Source: JACKII01 sp963807085
GTDB lineage: Bacteria > Pseudomonadota > Alphaproteobacteria > Bin95
Direction of reading: 5' to 3'
Assembly: GCA_963807085.1 (NCBI GenBank)
Contig: CAWEBB010000003.1
Span: forward strand, 1-64,000
DNA length: 64,000 nt
The position numbers were made by a program, and so were the translations under genes. This document shows, piece after piece, positions 26,677 to 34,676 of this stretch (position 1 is the first letter of the stretch; each line of letters opens with the position of its first letter). The notes below the pieces were generated by a model. It was not told the origin of the DNA. It made no database searches and saw only the letters and a program-made list of their open reading frames with translations.

Positions 26677-27849
26677 ATGCCCATGGACCAACTCGCCCCG
26701 CCCGATCCCGTTGTCCGCGCGCGGACGCTCGGGCCGGAACTGCTGGCCGCGGCGGACGAGATCGAAGAGACGCAGCAGTTCCCGGAGCCGCTGCTCTCCC
26801 ATATCCACGACGCGCGGCTGTTCCAACTGCTGCTCCCCCGCTCGGTCGGGGGCGAGCAGGCGGACCCCATGACCTATCTCCGCGCCTTGATCGAGGTCGC
26901 CCAGTGCGAGGGCTCGGTCGGCTGGAACATGTTTGTCGGCAATTCCGCCTGCCTGATCGCGCCCTTCCTGCCACAGACGAGCGCCCGCGCCGTGTTCGGC
27001 GACAAGCGCGACGTCTGCGCCTGGGGGGCGGTCAACGGCCAGGGCGCAAGGGCGGTCGAGGGCGGCTATATCGTCGACGGCGCGTGGGATTTTGCCAGCG
27101 GCTCCGCCCAGGCGACCTGGATGGGCGCACACGGGCCGGTGACGGAGCCGGACGGCTCGCTGCGCCTGAACGAGCGCGGGACGCCGGTCATCAAAAGCTG
27201 GCTGTTTCCCAAAGAACACGCCGAACTGCTGAACAACTGGAACCCGGTCGGGCTGAAGGGCACCTGCTCCCAATCCTACCGCGTGCACGAGCTGTTCGTG
27301 CCGGAGGAATTCACCGCCACGCGCGAATACCCGGAAGAACGGCGGGAGCCGGGGCCCTTGTACGCCATTCCCCAGCAGGGGCTTTATGCCGTCGGCGTGG
27401 CAGGCGTGGCGCTTGGGCTGAGCCGGGCGATGCTGGACGCCTTCCGCGATCTTGCCATGGAAAAGACGCCGCGCGGCCGCCCGCGCATGGCCGAGGACAG
27501 GCTGGTGCAGGCAGGCTTCGCCCGGCAGGAGGCGGCGTGGGGCTCGTCGCTCGCCTATCTGCTGTCGGTACTGGAGGACATTTACGCCCGAGCCGAGGAG
27601 TGGGCCGTGATCGACTTCGGCGAGCGCGCGCGGCTGCGGCTCGCCTGCTCCAATGCCATCCACCAGGGTCTGGCCGTGGCCGACTGGGTGCACAAGGAGG
27701 CGGGCGTCAGCGCCATCTTCCCCGGCTCACCCTTCGAGCGGCGCTGGCGCGACATCCACACGGTCAGCCAGCAGATCCAATCCCGCGGCGCCCATTTCGA
27801 AATCGTCGGCTCCATCATGCTGGGCCAGCCGCCGGACGTGTTTTTCTGA
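26677..27849 (+). CDS. acyl-CoA dehydrogenase-fold flavin-dependent monooxygenase (HpaH/HsaA-like)
   Basis: A 390-residue protein with the acyl-CoA dehydrogenase fold but resembling the oxygenase components of two-component flavin monooxygenases. Blocks include LLPRSVGGEQADPMTYLRAL, CEGSVGWNMFVGN, WDFASGSAQATW, NWNPVGLKGTCSQSYRV and the C-terminal ADWVHKEAGVSAIFPGSPFERRWRDIHTVSQ, with RRWRDI/HTVSQ typical of this subgroup. Such enzymes hydroxylate aromatic or sulfur compounds with reduced flavin from a separate reductase. None is seen nearby. A true acyl-CoA dehydrogenase is less likely because the catalytic Glu region is not obvious. Confidence 0.8.
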   Translation: MPMDQLAPPDPVVRARTLGPELLAAADEIEETQQFPEPLLSHIHDARLFQLLLPRSVGGEQADPMTYLRALIEVAQCEGSVGWNMFVGNSACLIAPFLPQTSARAVFGDKRDVCAWGAVNGQGARAVEGGYIVDGAWDFASGSAQATWMGAHGPVTEPDGSLRLNERGTPVIKSWLFPKEHAELLNNWNPVGLKGTCSQSYRVHELFVPEEFTATREYPEERREPGPLYAIPQQGLYAVGVAGVALGLSRAMLDAFRDLAMEKTPRGRPRMAEDRLVQAGFARQEAAWGSSLAYLLSVLEDIYARAEEWAVIDFGERARLRLACSNAIHQGLAVADWVHKEAGVSAIFPGSPFERRWRDIHTVSQQIQSRGAHFEIVGSIMLGQPPDVFF

Positions 27850-27886
27850 GCCGAAATTCGCCGGGATCGGGAGGGAGCTAGCAGCC

Positions 27887-29884
27887 CTACCCCGCCTCGA
27901 ACGTCACCAGTTCCGCACCCTCGTCCACCTGGTCGCCCTCGCCGAAGCGCAGGGTGGCGACCGTGCCGTCGGCGGGCGCGGCGATGGTGTGCTCCATCTT
28001 CATGGCTTCCAACACCAGCAGCGGCGCGCCTTTCTTGACCTTGGCGCCCGCCTCCACATGCACCTTGGTCACCTTGCCCGGCATGGGCGCGGTCAGCTTG
28101 CCGCCGCTCGTGTCCTGGCCGAGCGCCGCCGTGCCCGGGTCGTGCACGGCAAACCGGTACGTGCCGCGCCGCGCCATCACCGTTACGCTCCCGCGTTCCA
28201 CGTGCACGCCGACATTGAAGCGCCGGCCGGCAATCTCGACACCCAACCGCCCCGGCGTCCGATGCACGACGCGGGTATGGGCCGGAGAGGTGGGCAGGGT
28301 CATATGGTATTCGCTGCCGCGATAGGCCACCTCCACCGAAAAACGCTCCTCGCCCCAGTCCAGGTCCACGGTTTCGTGCGCCCGCTCGTTCAGGCGCCAG
28401 CCGTGAGTCGTGTTCCAGGGTGAGTACGGGTCGGCGGTGCGGACTGCGACGGTATCCGCCTCTGCGCGGCGGGCGTCCAGCAGCGCCAGCACCGCGGCGG
28501 CCACGATTTCGTCGCTGGGGTATGCCTCCTCCCGCAGCAACTCCTTCTCGTGCTGCTCAATAAAGTGGGTGTGCACGTCACCTGCGGCGAAGGAGGGATG
28601 GCGCGCGATCGCATGCAGGAAGGCGCGGTTGGTGGTGACGCCCGCGATCTTCGTGTCGGCCAGGGCCGAGCGCAGCCGGGCCACGGCCTGCGCCCTGTTT
28701 TCGCCGCGCACGACCAGCTTGGCGATCATCGGGTCATAATGGGGCGAGACCTCGTCGCCCTCGACCACACCGGTATCGACGCGCACGAACACGTCGCTTT
28801 CCGGGAATTTCAGCACCTCGAGCCTGCCGACCTGCGGCAGGAACCCACGTGCCGGGTCTTCCGCATAGAGCCGCACCTCGATCGCGTGGCCGTGCAGGCG
28901 GATGTCGCTTTGCGACAGCGGCAGCGGCTCGCCGGCAGCGACGCGCAACTGCCATTCCACCAAGTCGGTGTCGGTGATCCACTCCGTAACAGGGTGCTCC
29001 ACCTGGAGGCGGGTGTTCATCTCGATAAAGTAGAAGTTTTGCTGCTCGTCCATGAGGAATTCGCAGGTGCCCGCGCCGACATAGTCGATGGCGCTGGCGG
29101 CATTCACGGCCGCCCGGCCGATGGCGGCGGAGGTTTCGTTGGTCAGCCCCGGCGCGGGCGCTTCCTCCACCACTTTCTGGTGGCGGCGCTGAATCGAACA
29201 ATCGCGCTCGAACAGGTGCACGACCTGCCCCATGGAGTCGGCGAAGATTTGCACCTCCACATGCCGCGGGCGTTGCAGGTATTTCTCCAGCAGCACGGCG
29301 GGATCGCCGAACGCGCCGAGCGCCTCACGTTGGGCCGTCTCCAGTTGCCGGCCGAAATCCTCTGCCGTTTCGACGATGCGCATGCCGCGCCCACCGCCAC
29401 CCGCGACAGCTTTGATCAGCACCGGAAAGCCGATTTCCTCCGCCTTGGATTTCAGGAATTCGGGATCTTGATCATTGCCGTGGTAACCCGGCACCATCGG
29501 CACGCCCGCAGGCTCCAGCATGGCTTTGGCGCCGCTTTTCGAGCCCATGGCTTCGATCGCGTCGGGCGGCGGACCGACCCAGATCAGGCCCTTGTCGAGG
29601 ACGGCCTGGGCGAACTTGGCGTTTTCCGAGAGAAAGCCATAGCCTGGATGCACTGCCTCTGCGCCCGTGCGCGCGGCGGCGGCGATGATGTTGGCGATAT
29701 TGAGGTAGCTCTCGCGCACCCCTGCCGGGCCGATGCAGACGGCCTCGTCGCATGCCTGCACGTGCAACGCATCCCGATCGGCTTCGGAATAGACCGCGAT
29801 GGTGCGGATGCCCATGCGGTGGGCGGTGCGGGCGATGCGGCAGGCAATCTCGCCGCGGTTCGCGATCAGGAGGGTGCGGAACAT
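27887..29884 (-). CDS. mccA: methylcrotonyl-CoA carboxylase biotin-containing alpha subunit
   Basis: A 665-residue biotin carboxylase plus biotin carrier protein. ATG 29884 gives the canonical MFRTLLIANRGEIACRIART start. The ATP-grasp domain has KAVAGGGGRGMRIV and FIEMNTRLQVEHPVTE. The C-terminal carrier has LEAMKMEHTIAAPADG, with the biotinylated Lys. It works with MccB to carboxylate 3-methylcrotonyl-CoA in leucine degradation. The closest alternative is acetyl/propionyl-CoA carboxylase alpha; the partner type (MccB) favours Mcc. A vapBC module lies between it and mccB, so the two subunit genes are split and on the same strand. Confidence 0.88.
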   Translation of the reverse strand: MFRTLLIANRGEIACRIARTAHRMGIRTIAVYSEADRDALHVQACDEAVCIGPAGVRESYLNIANIIAAAARTGAEAVHPGYGFLSENAKFAQAVLDKGLIWVGPPPDAIEAMGSKSGAKAMLEPAGVPMVPGYHGNDQDPEFLKSKAEEIGFPVLIKAVAGGGGRGMRIVETAEDFGRQLETAQREALGAFGDPAVLLEKYLQRPRHVEVQIFADSMGQVVHLFERDCSIQRRHQKVVEEAPAPGLTNETSAAIGRAAVNAASAIDYVGAGTCEFLMDEQQNFYFIEMNTRLQVEHPVTEWITDTDLVEWQLRVAAGEPLPLSQSDIRLHGHAIEVRLYAEDPARGFLPQVGRLEVLKFPESDVFVRVDTGVVEGDEVSPHYDPMIAKLVVRGENRAQAVARLRSALADTKIAGVTTNRAFLHAIARHPSFAAGDVHTHFIEQHEKELLREEAYPSDEIVAAAVLALLDARRAEADTVAVRTADPYSPWNTTHGWRLNERAHETVDLDWGEERFSVEVAYRGSEYHMTLPTSPAHTRVVHRTPGRLGVEIAGRRFNVGVHVERGSVTVMARRGTYRFAVHDPGTAALGQDTSGGKLTAPMPGKVTKVHVEAGAKVKKGAPLLVLEAMKMEHTIAAPADGTVATLRFGEGDQVDEGAELVTFEAG

Positions 29885-30085
29885 GGGGGCTCTTAGCAGC
29901 TTTCGATCGACCAAACCGGTCTTGGCGCTTACCCTAGCACCCCGCCACCGCCATTGCGAGGCGCTGGCGCCGCGAGAGGCGGATGTCTTTGGTCCCTCAT
30001 ACAGACGCCTTACCGGCGCTTGCTGGCGATGGGGCGTGATCCTCGCTATATTGAGGGCTGAACTTCGCCGACGGAGCCCCGCACC

Positions 30086-30348
30086 ATGACGCTCGTCATT
30101 GACGACCCGGAATTCGACCGCCTCGCCCAAGAATTGGCCGACGCCACCGGTGTTTCGGTACAAGAAGCCGTGCGCGATGCGCAAGCCGCGAAGCAGTGGG
30201 ATGCGTGAAGGCGAAGCCTACGAAGAAAAGAGAGATTGATTGGGAGGGCATCCGAAACATTCAGGAAGCATTCCGCAATGCGCCGCTACTGGATGACCGG
30301 ACGGCGGACGAGATTATCGGCTACGACGAATACGGGCTTCCGCATTAG
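30086..30348 (+). pseudogene. vapB: VapB-type (Rv0623-like) antitoxin, frameshifted
   Basis: ATG 30086 opens MTLVIDDPEFDRLAQELADA, the start of the Rv0623-type antitoxin family, but the frame stops after 40 codons (TGA at 30206). In another frame the C-terminal half is visible: KKREIDWEGIRNIQEAF, then DDRTADEIIGYDEYGLPH ending at 30348. One base missing near 30180 (after VRDA) would join them into a protein of about 87 residues. The C-terminal part normally wraps the VapC toxin. VapC follows directly. Whether this is decay or a sequencing indel is open. Confidence 0.7.
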
Positions 30349-30738
30349 CGGTTATCGATACCTCTGCGTTCATCGCGCTTCTGTTCGAAGAACCGGAAAT
30401 GGCCGGGTTCGAGCGGTTGATTGCGGCCGCGCCCGAATTAGTGATGTCGGCTGCATCATACGTGGAAGCAGGCGTCGGTGTTCTTGGTAGGCACGGCCCG
30501 CAGTATTTACGACGCATCGACGAAGCGTTGGACCGGTTTGACATTCCCATCGTTTCCGTCACGCCGGAACATGCCAGTCTCGCCATCGCCGCCTATGAGC
30601 GGTTCGGCAAGGGCCGGCAGCCGGCGGCGCTGAACTACGGCGACTGCTTCAGCTACGCGCTCGCTCAAGCCCGTGGCGAGCCGCTGTTGGCAAAGGGGGG
30701 ATGATTTGCGGCAGACCGATGTGCGGATGGCTGCGTGA
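30348..30738 (+). CDS. vapC: VapC-type PIN-domain toxin ribonuclease, frameshifted near the end
   Basis: PIN-domain RNase, toxin of a type II toxin-antitoxin pair. The first acidic residue is in VIDTSAFIALLFEEPE, the second is the Glu in SAASYVEAGVGVLG, and the third is the Asp in ALNYGDCFSYALAQARGEPLL. A run of six G at 30695-30700 has one base too many; with five the end reads AKGDDLRQTDVRMAA and stops at 30738, matching the family ending KGDDF..TDV. No normal start codon is visible in front of VIDTSA; the gene probably overlaps the end of vapB. Confidence 0.8.
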
Positions 30739-30765
30739 AACCAACGGCAGCAACTGACTGAGCCC

Positions 30766-32373
30766 TTACATCCGGAACACGCCGAAGTCGGTTTTTTCGA
30801 CCGGCGCGTTCAGGCTCGCACTGAGGCTCAGGCCCAGCACCATGCGGGTTTCGGCAGGGTCGATGATGCCGTCATCCCAAAGCCGGGCGCTGGCATAGTA
30901 GGGGTGGCCCTGACGCTCGTACTGGTCGCGGATAGGTTGCATGAAGTTATCGCGCTGACCCGGATCCCACTTCTTGCCCGCACGCTTCAGCACGTCGTCG
31001 CGCACGGTCGCCAGCACGTTGGCCGCCTGCTCCCCGCCCATCACGGAGATGCGGGCGTTCGGCCACATCCACAGGAACCGCGGCGAGTAGGCCCGGCCGC
31101 ACATGGCGTAGTTGCCCGCGCCGAACGAGCCGCCGACGATCACGGTCAGCTTCGGCACGCGCGCGTTCGCGACCGCCATCACCATTTTGGCGCCGTCCTT
31201 GGCGATGCCGCCCGCCTCATACCGGCGGCCGACCATGAAGCCGGTGATGTTCTGCAGGAAAATCAGGGGCACGCCGCGCTGGGCGCATAGTTCGATGAAG
31301 TGCGCGCCCTTCTGCGCGCTCTCGCTGAAGAGAATGCCGTTGTTGGCAATCACACCGACGGGATAACCGAACAGCCGCGCGAAGCCGCAGACCAGGGTCG
31401 AGCCATAGAGCTGCTTGAACTCGTCGAGCTCGGAACCATCCACCACCCGCGCGATCAGCTCGCGCGCATCATAGGGCCGTTTCAGGTCGGCCGGAACGGC
31501 ACCGTAAAGCTCCTCCGGATCGTACAAAGGCGCGCGCGGCGGTTCGATGCCGACGCCGGGGGTCTTTTGCCAGTTCAGGTTGGCAACGATCTGGCGGACA
31601 ATGGCGAGCGCGTGGGCGTCGCTCAAGGCCAGATGATCGGTCACGCCGGAGGTGCGGCTGTGCAGGTCGCCGCCGCCCAGGTCTTCGGCGCTGACCTCCT
31701 CGCCGGTCGCGGCCTTCACCAAAGGTGGCCCGCCGAGGAAGATCGTCCCCTGCCCCTTCACGATTACCGCCTCGTCCGACATGGCCGGCACATAGGCCCC
31801 GCCCGCGGTGCAGGAGCCGAGCACGGCGGCAACCTGCGGAATGCCGGCGGCGCTCATATTCGCCTGGTTGTTGAAGATGCGGCCGAAATGCTCGCGGTCG
31901 GGAAAGACCTCGTCCTGCTCCGGCAGGTTCGCACCGCCGCTATCGACCAAATAAATGCAGGGCAGCCGGTTCTGTAGCGCGATTTCCTGGGCACGCAGAT
32001 GCTTTTTCACGGTCATTGAGTAATAGGTACCGCCCTTGACCGTCGCGTCGTTGGCGACAATCACGCATTCCACGCCGGAGACACGGCCGATGCCGGTGAC
32101 GATGCCGGCGCCCGGCGCCTCGTCGCCATACATGCCGAAGGCGGCGAGCTGCGAGAATTCCAGGAAGGGTGCGCCCTGATCGATCAGGCCGTGCACCCGG
32201 TCGCGCGGCAGCAGCTTGCCGCGTTCCAAGTGGCGGGCGCGGGAACGCTCGCCGCCGCCGAGCTTTATCTGCCCGACCTTGGCCTGCAAATCATCGACCA
32301 GCGCGCGCATGGCGGCGGCGTTGGCGCGAAACTCCTTGGAGCGCGGACGCAGGGCGCTCTCGATCACCGGCAT
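30766..32373 (-). CDS. mccB: methylcrotonyl-CoA carboxylase carboxyltransferase beta subunit
   Basis: A 535-residue carboxyltransferase. ATG 32373 gives MPVIESALRPRSKEF, a typical MccB start. Blocks are GGGERSRARHLERGKLLPR, LVDSGGANLPEQDEVFPDR, CTAGGAYVPAMSDE, FLQNITGFMVGRRYEAGGIAKDG and FGAGNYAMCGRAY. The last three are specific to the methylcrotonyl/geranyl-CoA branch of the family. It transfers CO2 from biotin on MccA to methylcrotonyl-CoA in leucine breakdown. vapBC separates it from mccA. No isovaleryl-CoA dehydrogenase or HMG-CoA lyase gene is seen next to it. Confidence 0.92.
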   Translation of the reverse strand: MPVIESALRPRSKEFRANAAAMRALVDDLQAKVGQIKLGGGERSRARHLERGKLLPRDRVHGLIDQGAPFLEFSQLAAFGMYGDEAPGAGIVTGIGRVSGVECVIVANDATVKGGTYYSMTVKKHLRAQEIALQNRLPCIYLVDSGGANLPEQDEVFPDREHFGRIFNNQANMSAAGIPQVAAVLGSCTAGGAYVPAMSDEAVIVKGQGTIFLGGPPLVKAATGEEVSAEDLGGGDLHSRTSGVTDHLALSDAHALAIVRQIVANLNWQKTPGVGIEPPRAPLYDPEELYGAVPADLKRPYDARELIARVVDGSELDEFKQLYGSTLVCGFARLFGYPVGVIANNGILFSESAQKGAHFIELCAQRGVPLIFLQNITGFMVGRRYEAGGIAKDGAKMVMAVANARVPKLTVIVGGSFGAGNYAMCGRAYSPRFLWMWPNARISVMGGEQAANVLATVRDDVLKRAGKKWDPGQRDNFMQPIRDQYERQGHPYYASARLWDDGIIDPAETRMVLGLSLSASLNAPVEKTDFGVFRM

Positions 32374-32499
32374 TGTTGCACTCCCATATGCGAGGGCCGT
32401 CAGTGTTGGCCTGTGATCCGCAAAAGCGCAAGCAGGTCGGAACAAAGACGCCGTGAATTCTGCGGGAATCCAGCACGCGGCAGGACCAAGCATGAGCCC

Positions 32500-32648
32500 A
32501 GTCGCTCCTTCTGTCCAATTTATGGAGGCGATATCCCTCAGAAATCTTACAAATGTATTAATACGACTGAATATTAGAAAAATTTTGTATCTCTTTGTAT
32601 GTCATCAGCGCTTCAAATTACAAAAAAAATCATGGGAGAAAGCAAAAG
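32500..32648 (+). promoter_or_regulatory. AT-rich upstream region of the surface-protein gene
   Basis: The gap between mccB and the exported-protein gene turns sharply AT-rich from about 32515 to 32640, unlike most of the window. It holds several possible -10-like elements (for example around 32570) but none can be singled out. GGGAGA at 32634 is the ribosome-binding site for ATG 32649. The base composition suggests acquired DNA or a strongly regulated promoter. Confidence 0.4.
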
Positions 32649-33785
32649 ATGACCATCAAGAATCCACCACATGCATTGAATGGTTGGAGAACTGCGCTGC
32701 CAGGTACCGTTGCCATTGCGGCAATCCTGGCCGCCGTACCGTATACGGCTGTATCGACGATGCTGGCCGATCCTGACGGAACAGGCACGTCGAGGATCTT
32801 TCCCTACTTGACGACGACCCCCGTCTCCACAAGCCAGATCAGCGTCGGCTTCTGCGGGATCCGGGACGAAGTAGAGGTTAATTCATCAAGCGCCGGCTTT
32901 GGTAACATTCAGGTACGTGTGCTCAACGGCACCAAGGTCGAGGCAATCGATATCGATAACGCATCAATCCAGCCCCAGCCCGTCGGTTCTTTGGGTGTTT
33001 ATGCCATCGACGGTAATACTGAACTGACCGTCGATGGTGTGTCGTCCGGCGGAACGACCTCCAGCGTCACGACAGCCGGCGACATCAATATCGGTGCGCC
33101 ACGCGGCTTTACCGGTTTCACCGCGGCGGGCGAGCCGCGGTATTCCTTTGCCGGGCCGAACGCCGCCGGCGACCATATGACCGATCTACGAGGCAACGCC
33201 CTCTTCCATGGTGACGGCACGCCCGTTCACGCTGAAGCGCAGGTGTTCGGTGCCTTTATGGTCCTGGGCCCCGAACAACAGCAACGGGATGTCCGCATTT
33301 CGGCACCCGGCCATCTCGACGTACTGAACGGCACGGTCGTCCAGTCCAGCAACGACGTGATCATCTCGCCAATGGCAGAGCCGGGGCTGACCTTGCAGGC
33401 GCCTTTCGGCGGAAGCTCCTCGTCGGTCACGGTGGCATCGGGCCACACGCTCCAAGCCCATAACGTGATCGTCAATCCACTTGGCCTGCTGACCGGCAAC
33501 GGCGGCACCATCATGGAAAATGTCATTTTGAACAACGGCACCATCGCGCCGGAATCCTCTTTCGGGACGATGCTCATCGAAGACAACCTGAACATCCTTA
33601 CCGGCCTTTTGGAGACTGAACTCGGCGGCGCAATCGCCGGTCTGTTCGATCAATTGATCGTCACGGGCGACCTGACCTCGATCACCGATCTGAATCTGAA
33701 AATCAGCTTCATCAACGGCTATATCCCGACCGAAGGCGCCAGCTTCGCCTTCCTGGACATTCTCGGCGAACTCCTCGGCGCTTGA
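32649..33785 (+). CDS. exported beta-strand-repeat surface-type protein, C-terminally truncated
   Basis: A 378-residue protein with a probable Sec signal (hydrophobic stretch PGTVAIAAILAAVPYTA). The mature part is rich in Gly, Thr, Asn and Val, with short beta-helix-like repeats such as DVLNGTVVQSSNDV, VTVASGHTLQAHNVIV, LLTGNGGTIMENVI and LNNGTIAPESSFGTM, as in autotransporter passengers and filamentous adhesins. It ends abruptly at FLDILGELLGA. Another frame continues with LDLQLVDLKVQG to about 33812, where similarity passes into a decayed ridA copy. The C-terminus, including any membrane anchor or barrel, is therefore missing. Adhesin or matrix role is inferred. Confidence 0.6.
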   Translation: MTIKNPPHALNGWRTALPGTVAIAAILAAVPYTAVSTMLADPDGTGTSRIFPYLTTTPVSTSQISVGFCGIRDEVEVNSSSAGFGNIQVRVLNGTKVEAIDIDNASIQPQPVGSLGVYAIDGNTELTVDGVSSGGTTSSVTTAGDINIGAPRGFTGFTAAGEPRYSFAGPNAAGDHMTDLRGNALFHGDGTPVHAEAQVFGAFMVLGPEQQQRDVRISAPGHLDVLNGTVVQSSNDVIISPMAEPGLTLQAPFGGSSSSVTVASGHTLQAHNVIVNPLGLLTGNGGTIMENVILNNGTIAPESSFGTMLIEDNLNILTGLLETELGGAIAGLFDQLIVTGDLTSITDLNLKISFINGYIPTEGASFAFLDILGELLGA

Positions 33786-33811
33786 CCTGCAACTCGTCGA
33801 TCTGAAGGTGC

Positions 33812-34193
33812 AAGGCCGCAGACGACCAGCGTGCTGGCGGGACGGATGTCGCAGAATTATTCGCCGATGGTTTCCAGGGCCGCCAGCACGTTCGCCCGGT
33901 CCGTGATGTAGTAGGTGGGGCGTACCGTCCTTCAACGACGCGCCCGCCACCCGCAGCGCCCATTCGATGTTAACGCCGAGCCGGTAGAGATGAGACGTCG
34001 GTCATCGTACGCAGCCCTTTCGACCTAATCCCTTCAAGCGCGCCTACTCCAACTCAATGCCGAAGGTGCCGCAACCTCTAATCCCGCCGCGACGGCCGGC
34101 CCTACAGCAACAGCACGCCAACCAAACCCAGAAAGGCGAAGAAGCCAATCACGTCGGTCGCCGTCGTCAGCAGCACCGAAGATGCAACCGCCA
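33812..34193 (-). pseudogene. decayed mosaic duplicate: ridA', MFS 3' end, mgtE 3' end
   Basis: This stretch is a diverged copy of pieces of the downstream genes. Bases 33812-33970 match 34321-34480 (ridA 3' half), then after a deletion of about 136 bases 33974-34035 match 34618-34675 (ridA start and gap). Bases 34041-34100 match the 3' end of the MFS gene near 34680-34740, and 34103-34193 match the 3' end of mgtE near 36110-36202, with about 1.4 kb missing between. Each piece keeps gene order and strand but has many substitutions and stops, so none is functional. From 34194 to 34262 nothing further is recognised. Confidence 0.8.
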
Positions 34194-34262
34194 GCCATGC
34201 CCGCCCGATCCAGGATGCACCTTATCTCGCGGCGCTATCGTCCGGCGAGACCGGCTCGCCCG

Positions 34263-34649
34263 TCATACCTCCGGCAGGCGCGCGGTGACCTCGATCTCGA
34301 TCAGCAGTTCCTCGCGCACCAGGCCGCAGACGATCAGCGTGCTGGCGGGACGGATTTCGCGGAATTGTTCGCCGATGATCTCCAGGGCCGCCGGCACGTT
34401 CCCCCGGTCGGTGACGTAATAGGTGGCACGCACCACGTCCTTTAGTGACGCGCCCGCCTCGCCCAGCGCCCATTCGATGTTTTTGAAGGTCTGGCGGGTC
34501 TGCCCGGCAATGCCGTCGACCACAGTGCCGGCGGCGTAATCCTGGCCTGTGCAGCCGGAGACGAACACCAGATCGCCGTCGACCACAGCCCGGGAATAGC
34601 CGGCGGTTCGTTCAAAGGCCGAGCCGGTGGAGATGAGACGCCGGGTCAT
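34263..34649 (-). CDS. RidA/YjgF family protein
   Basis: A 128-residue RidA-family protein. These trimeric enzymes deaminate reactive enamine/imine intermediates made by PLP enzymes. It reads MTRRLISTGSAFERTAGYSR, then VFVSGCTGQDYAAG, QTRQTFKNIEWALGEAGAS and FREIRPASTLIVCGL, with IEIEVTARLP at the end. The conserved Arg of the active site is in RPASTL. The subgroup is the divergent RutC/YjgF-like one rather than canonical RidA. It is followed 27 bases later by the MFS gene's stop, on the same strand, so both may be one unit. Confidence 0.88.
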   Translation of the reverse strand: MTRRLISTGSAFERTAGYSRAVVDGDLVFVSGCTGQDYAAGTVVDGIAGQTRQTFKNIEWALGEAGASLKDVVRATYYVTDRGNVPAALEIIGEQFREIRPASTLIVCGLVREELLIEIEVTARLPEV

Positions 34650-34676
34650 TGCATTCCGTCCTTTCGACGCGATCGA

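Noticed and set aside
29948..30000. Short GCCATTGCGAG-like sequence resembling the 8.5 kb repeat
   Set aside because: Only a short core is shared and no second arm is clear, so it is not listed as a repeat.
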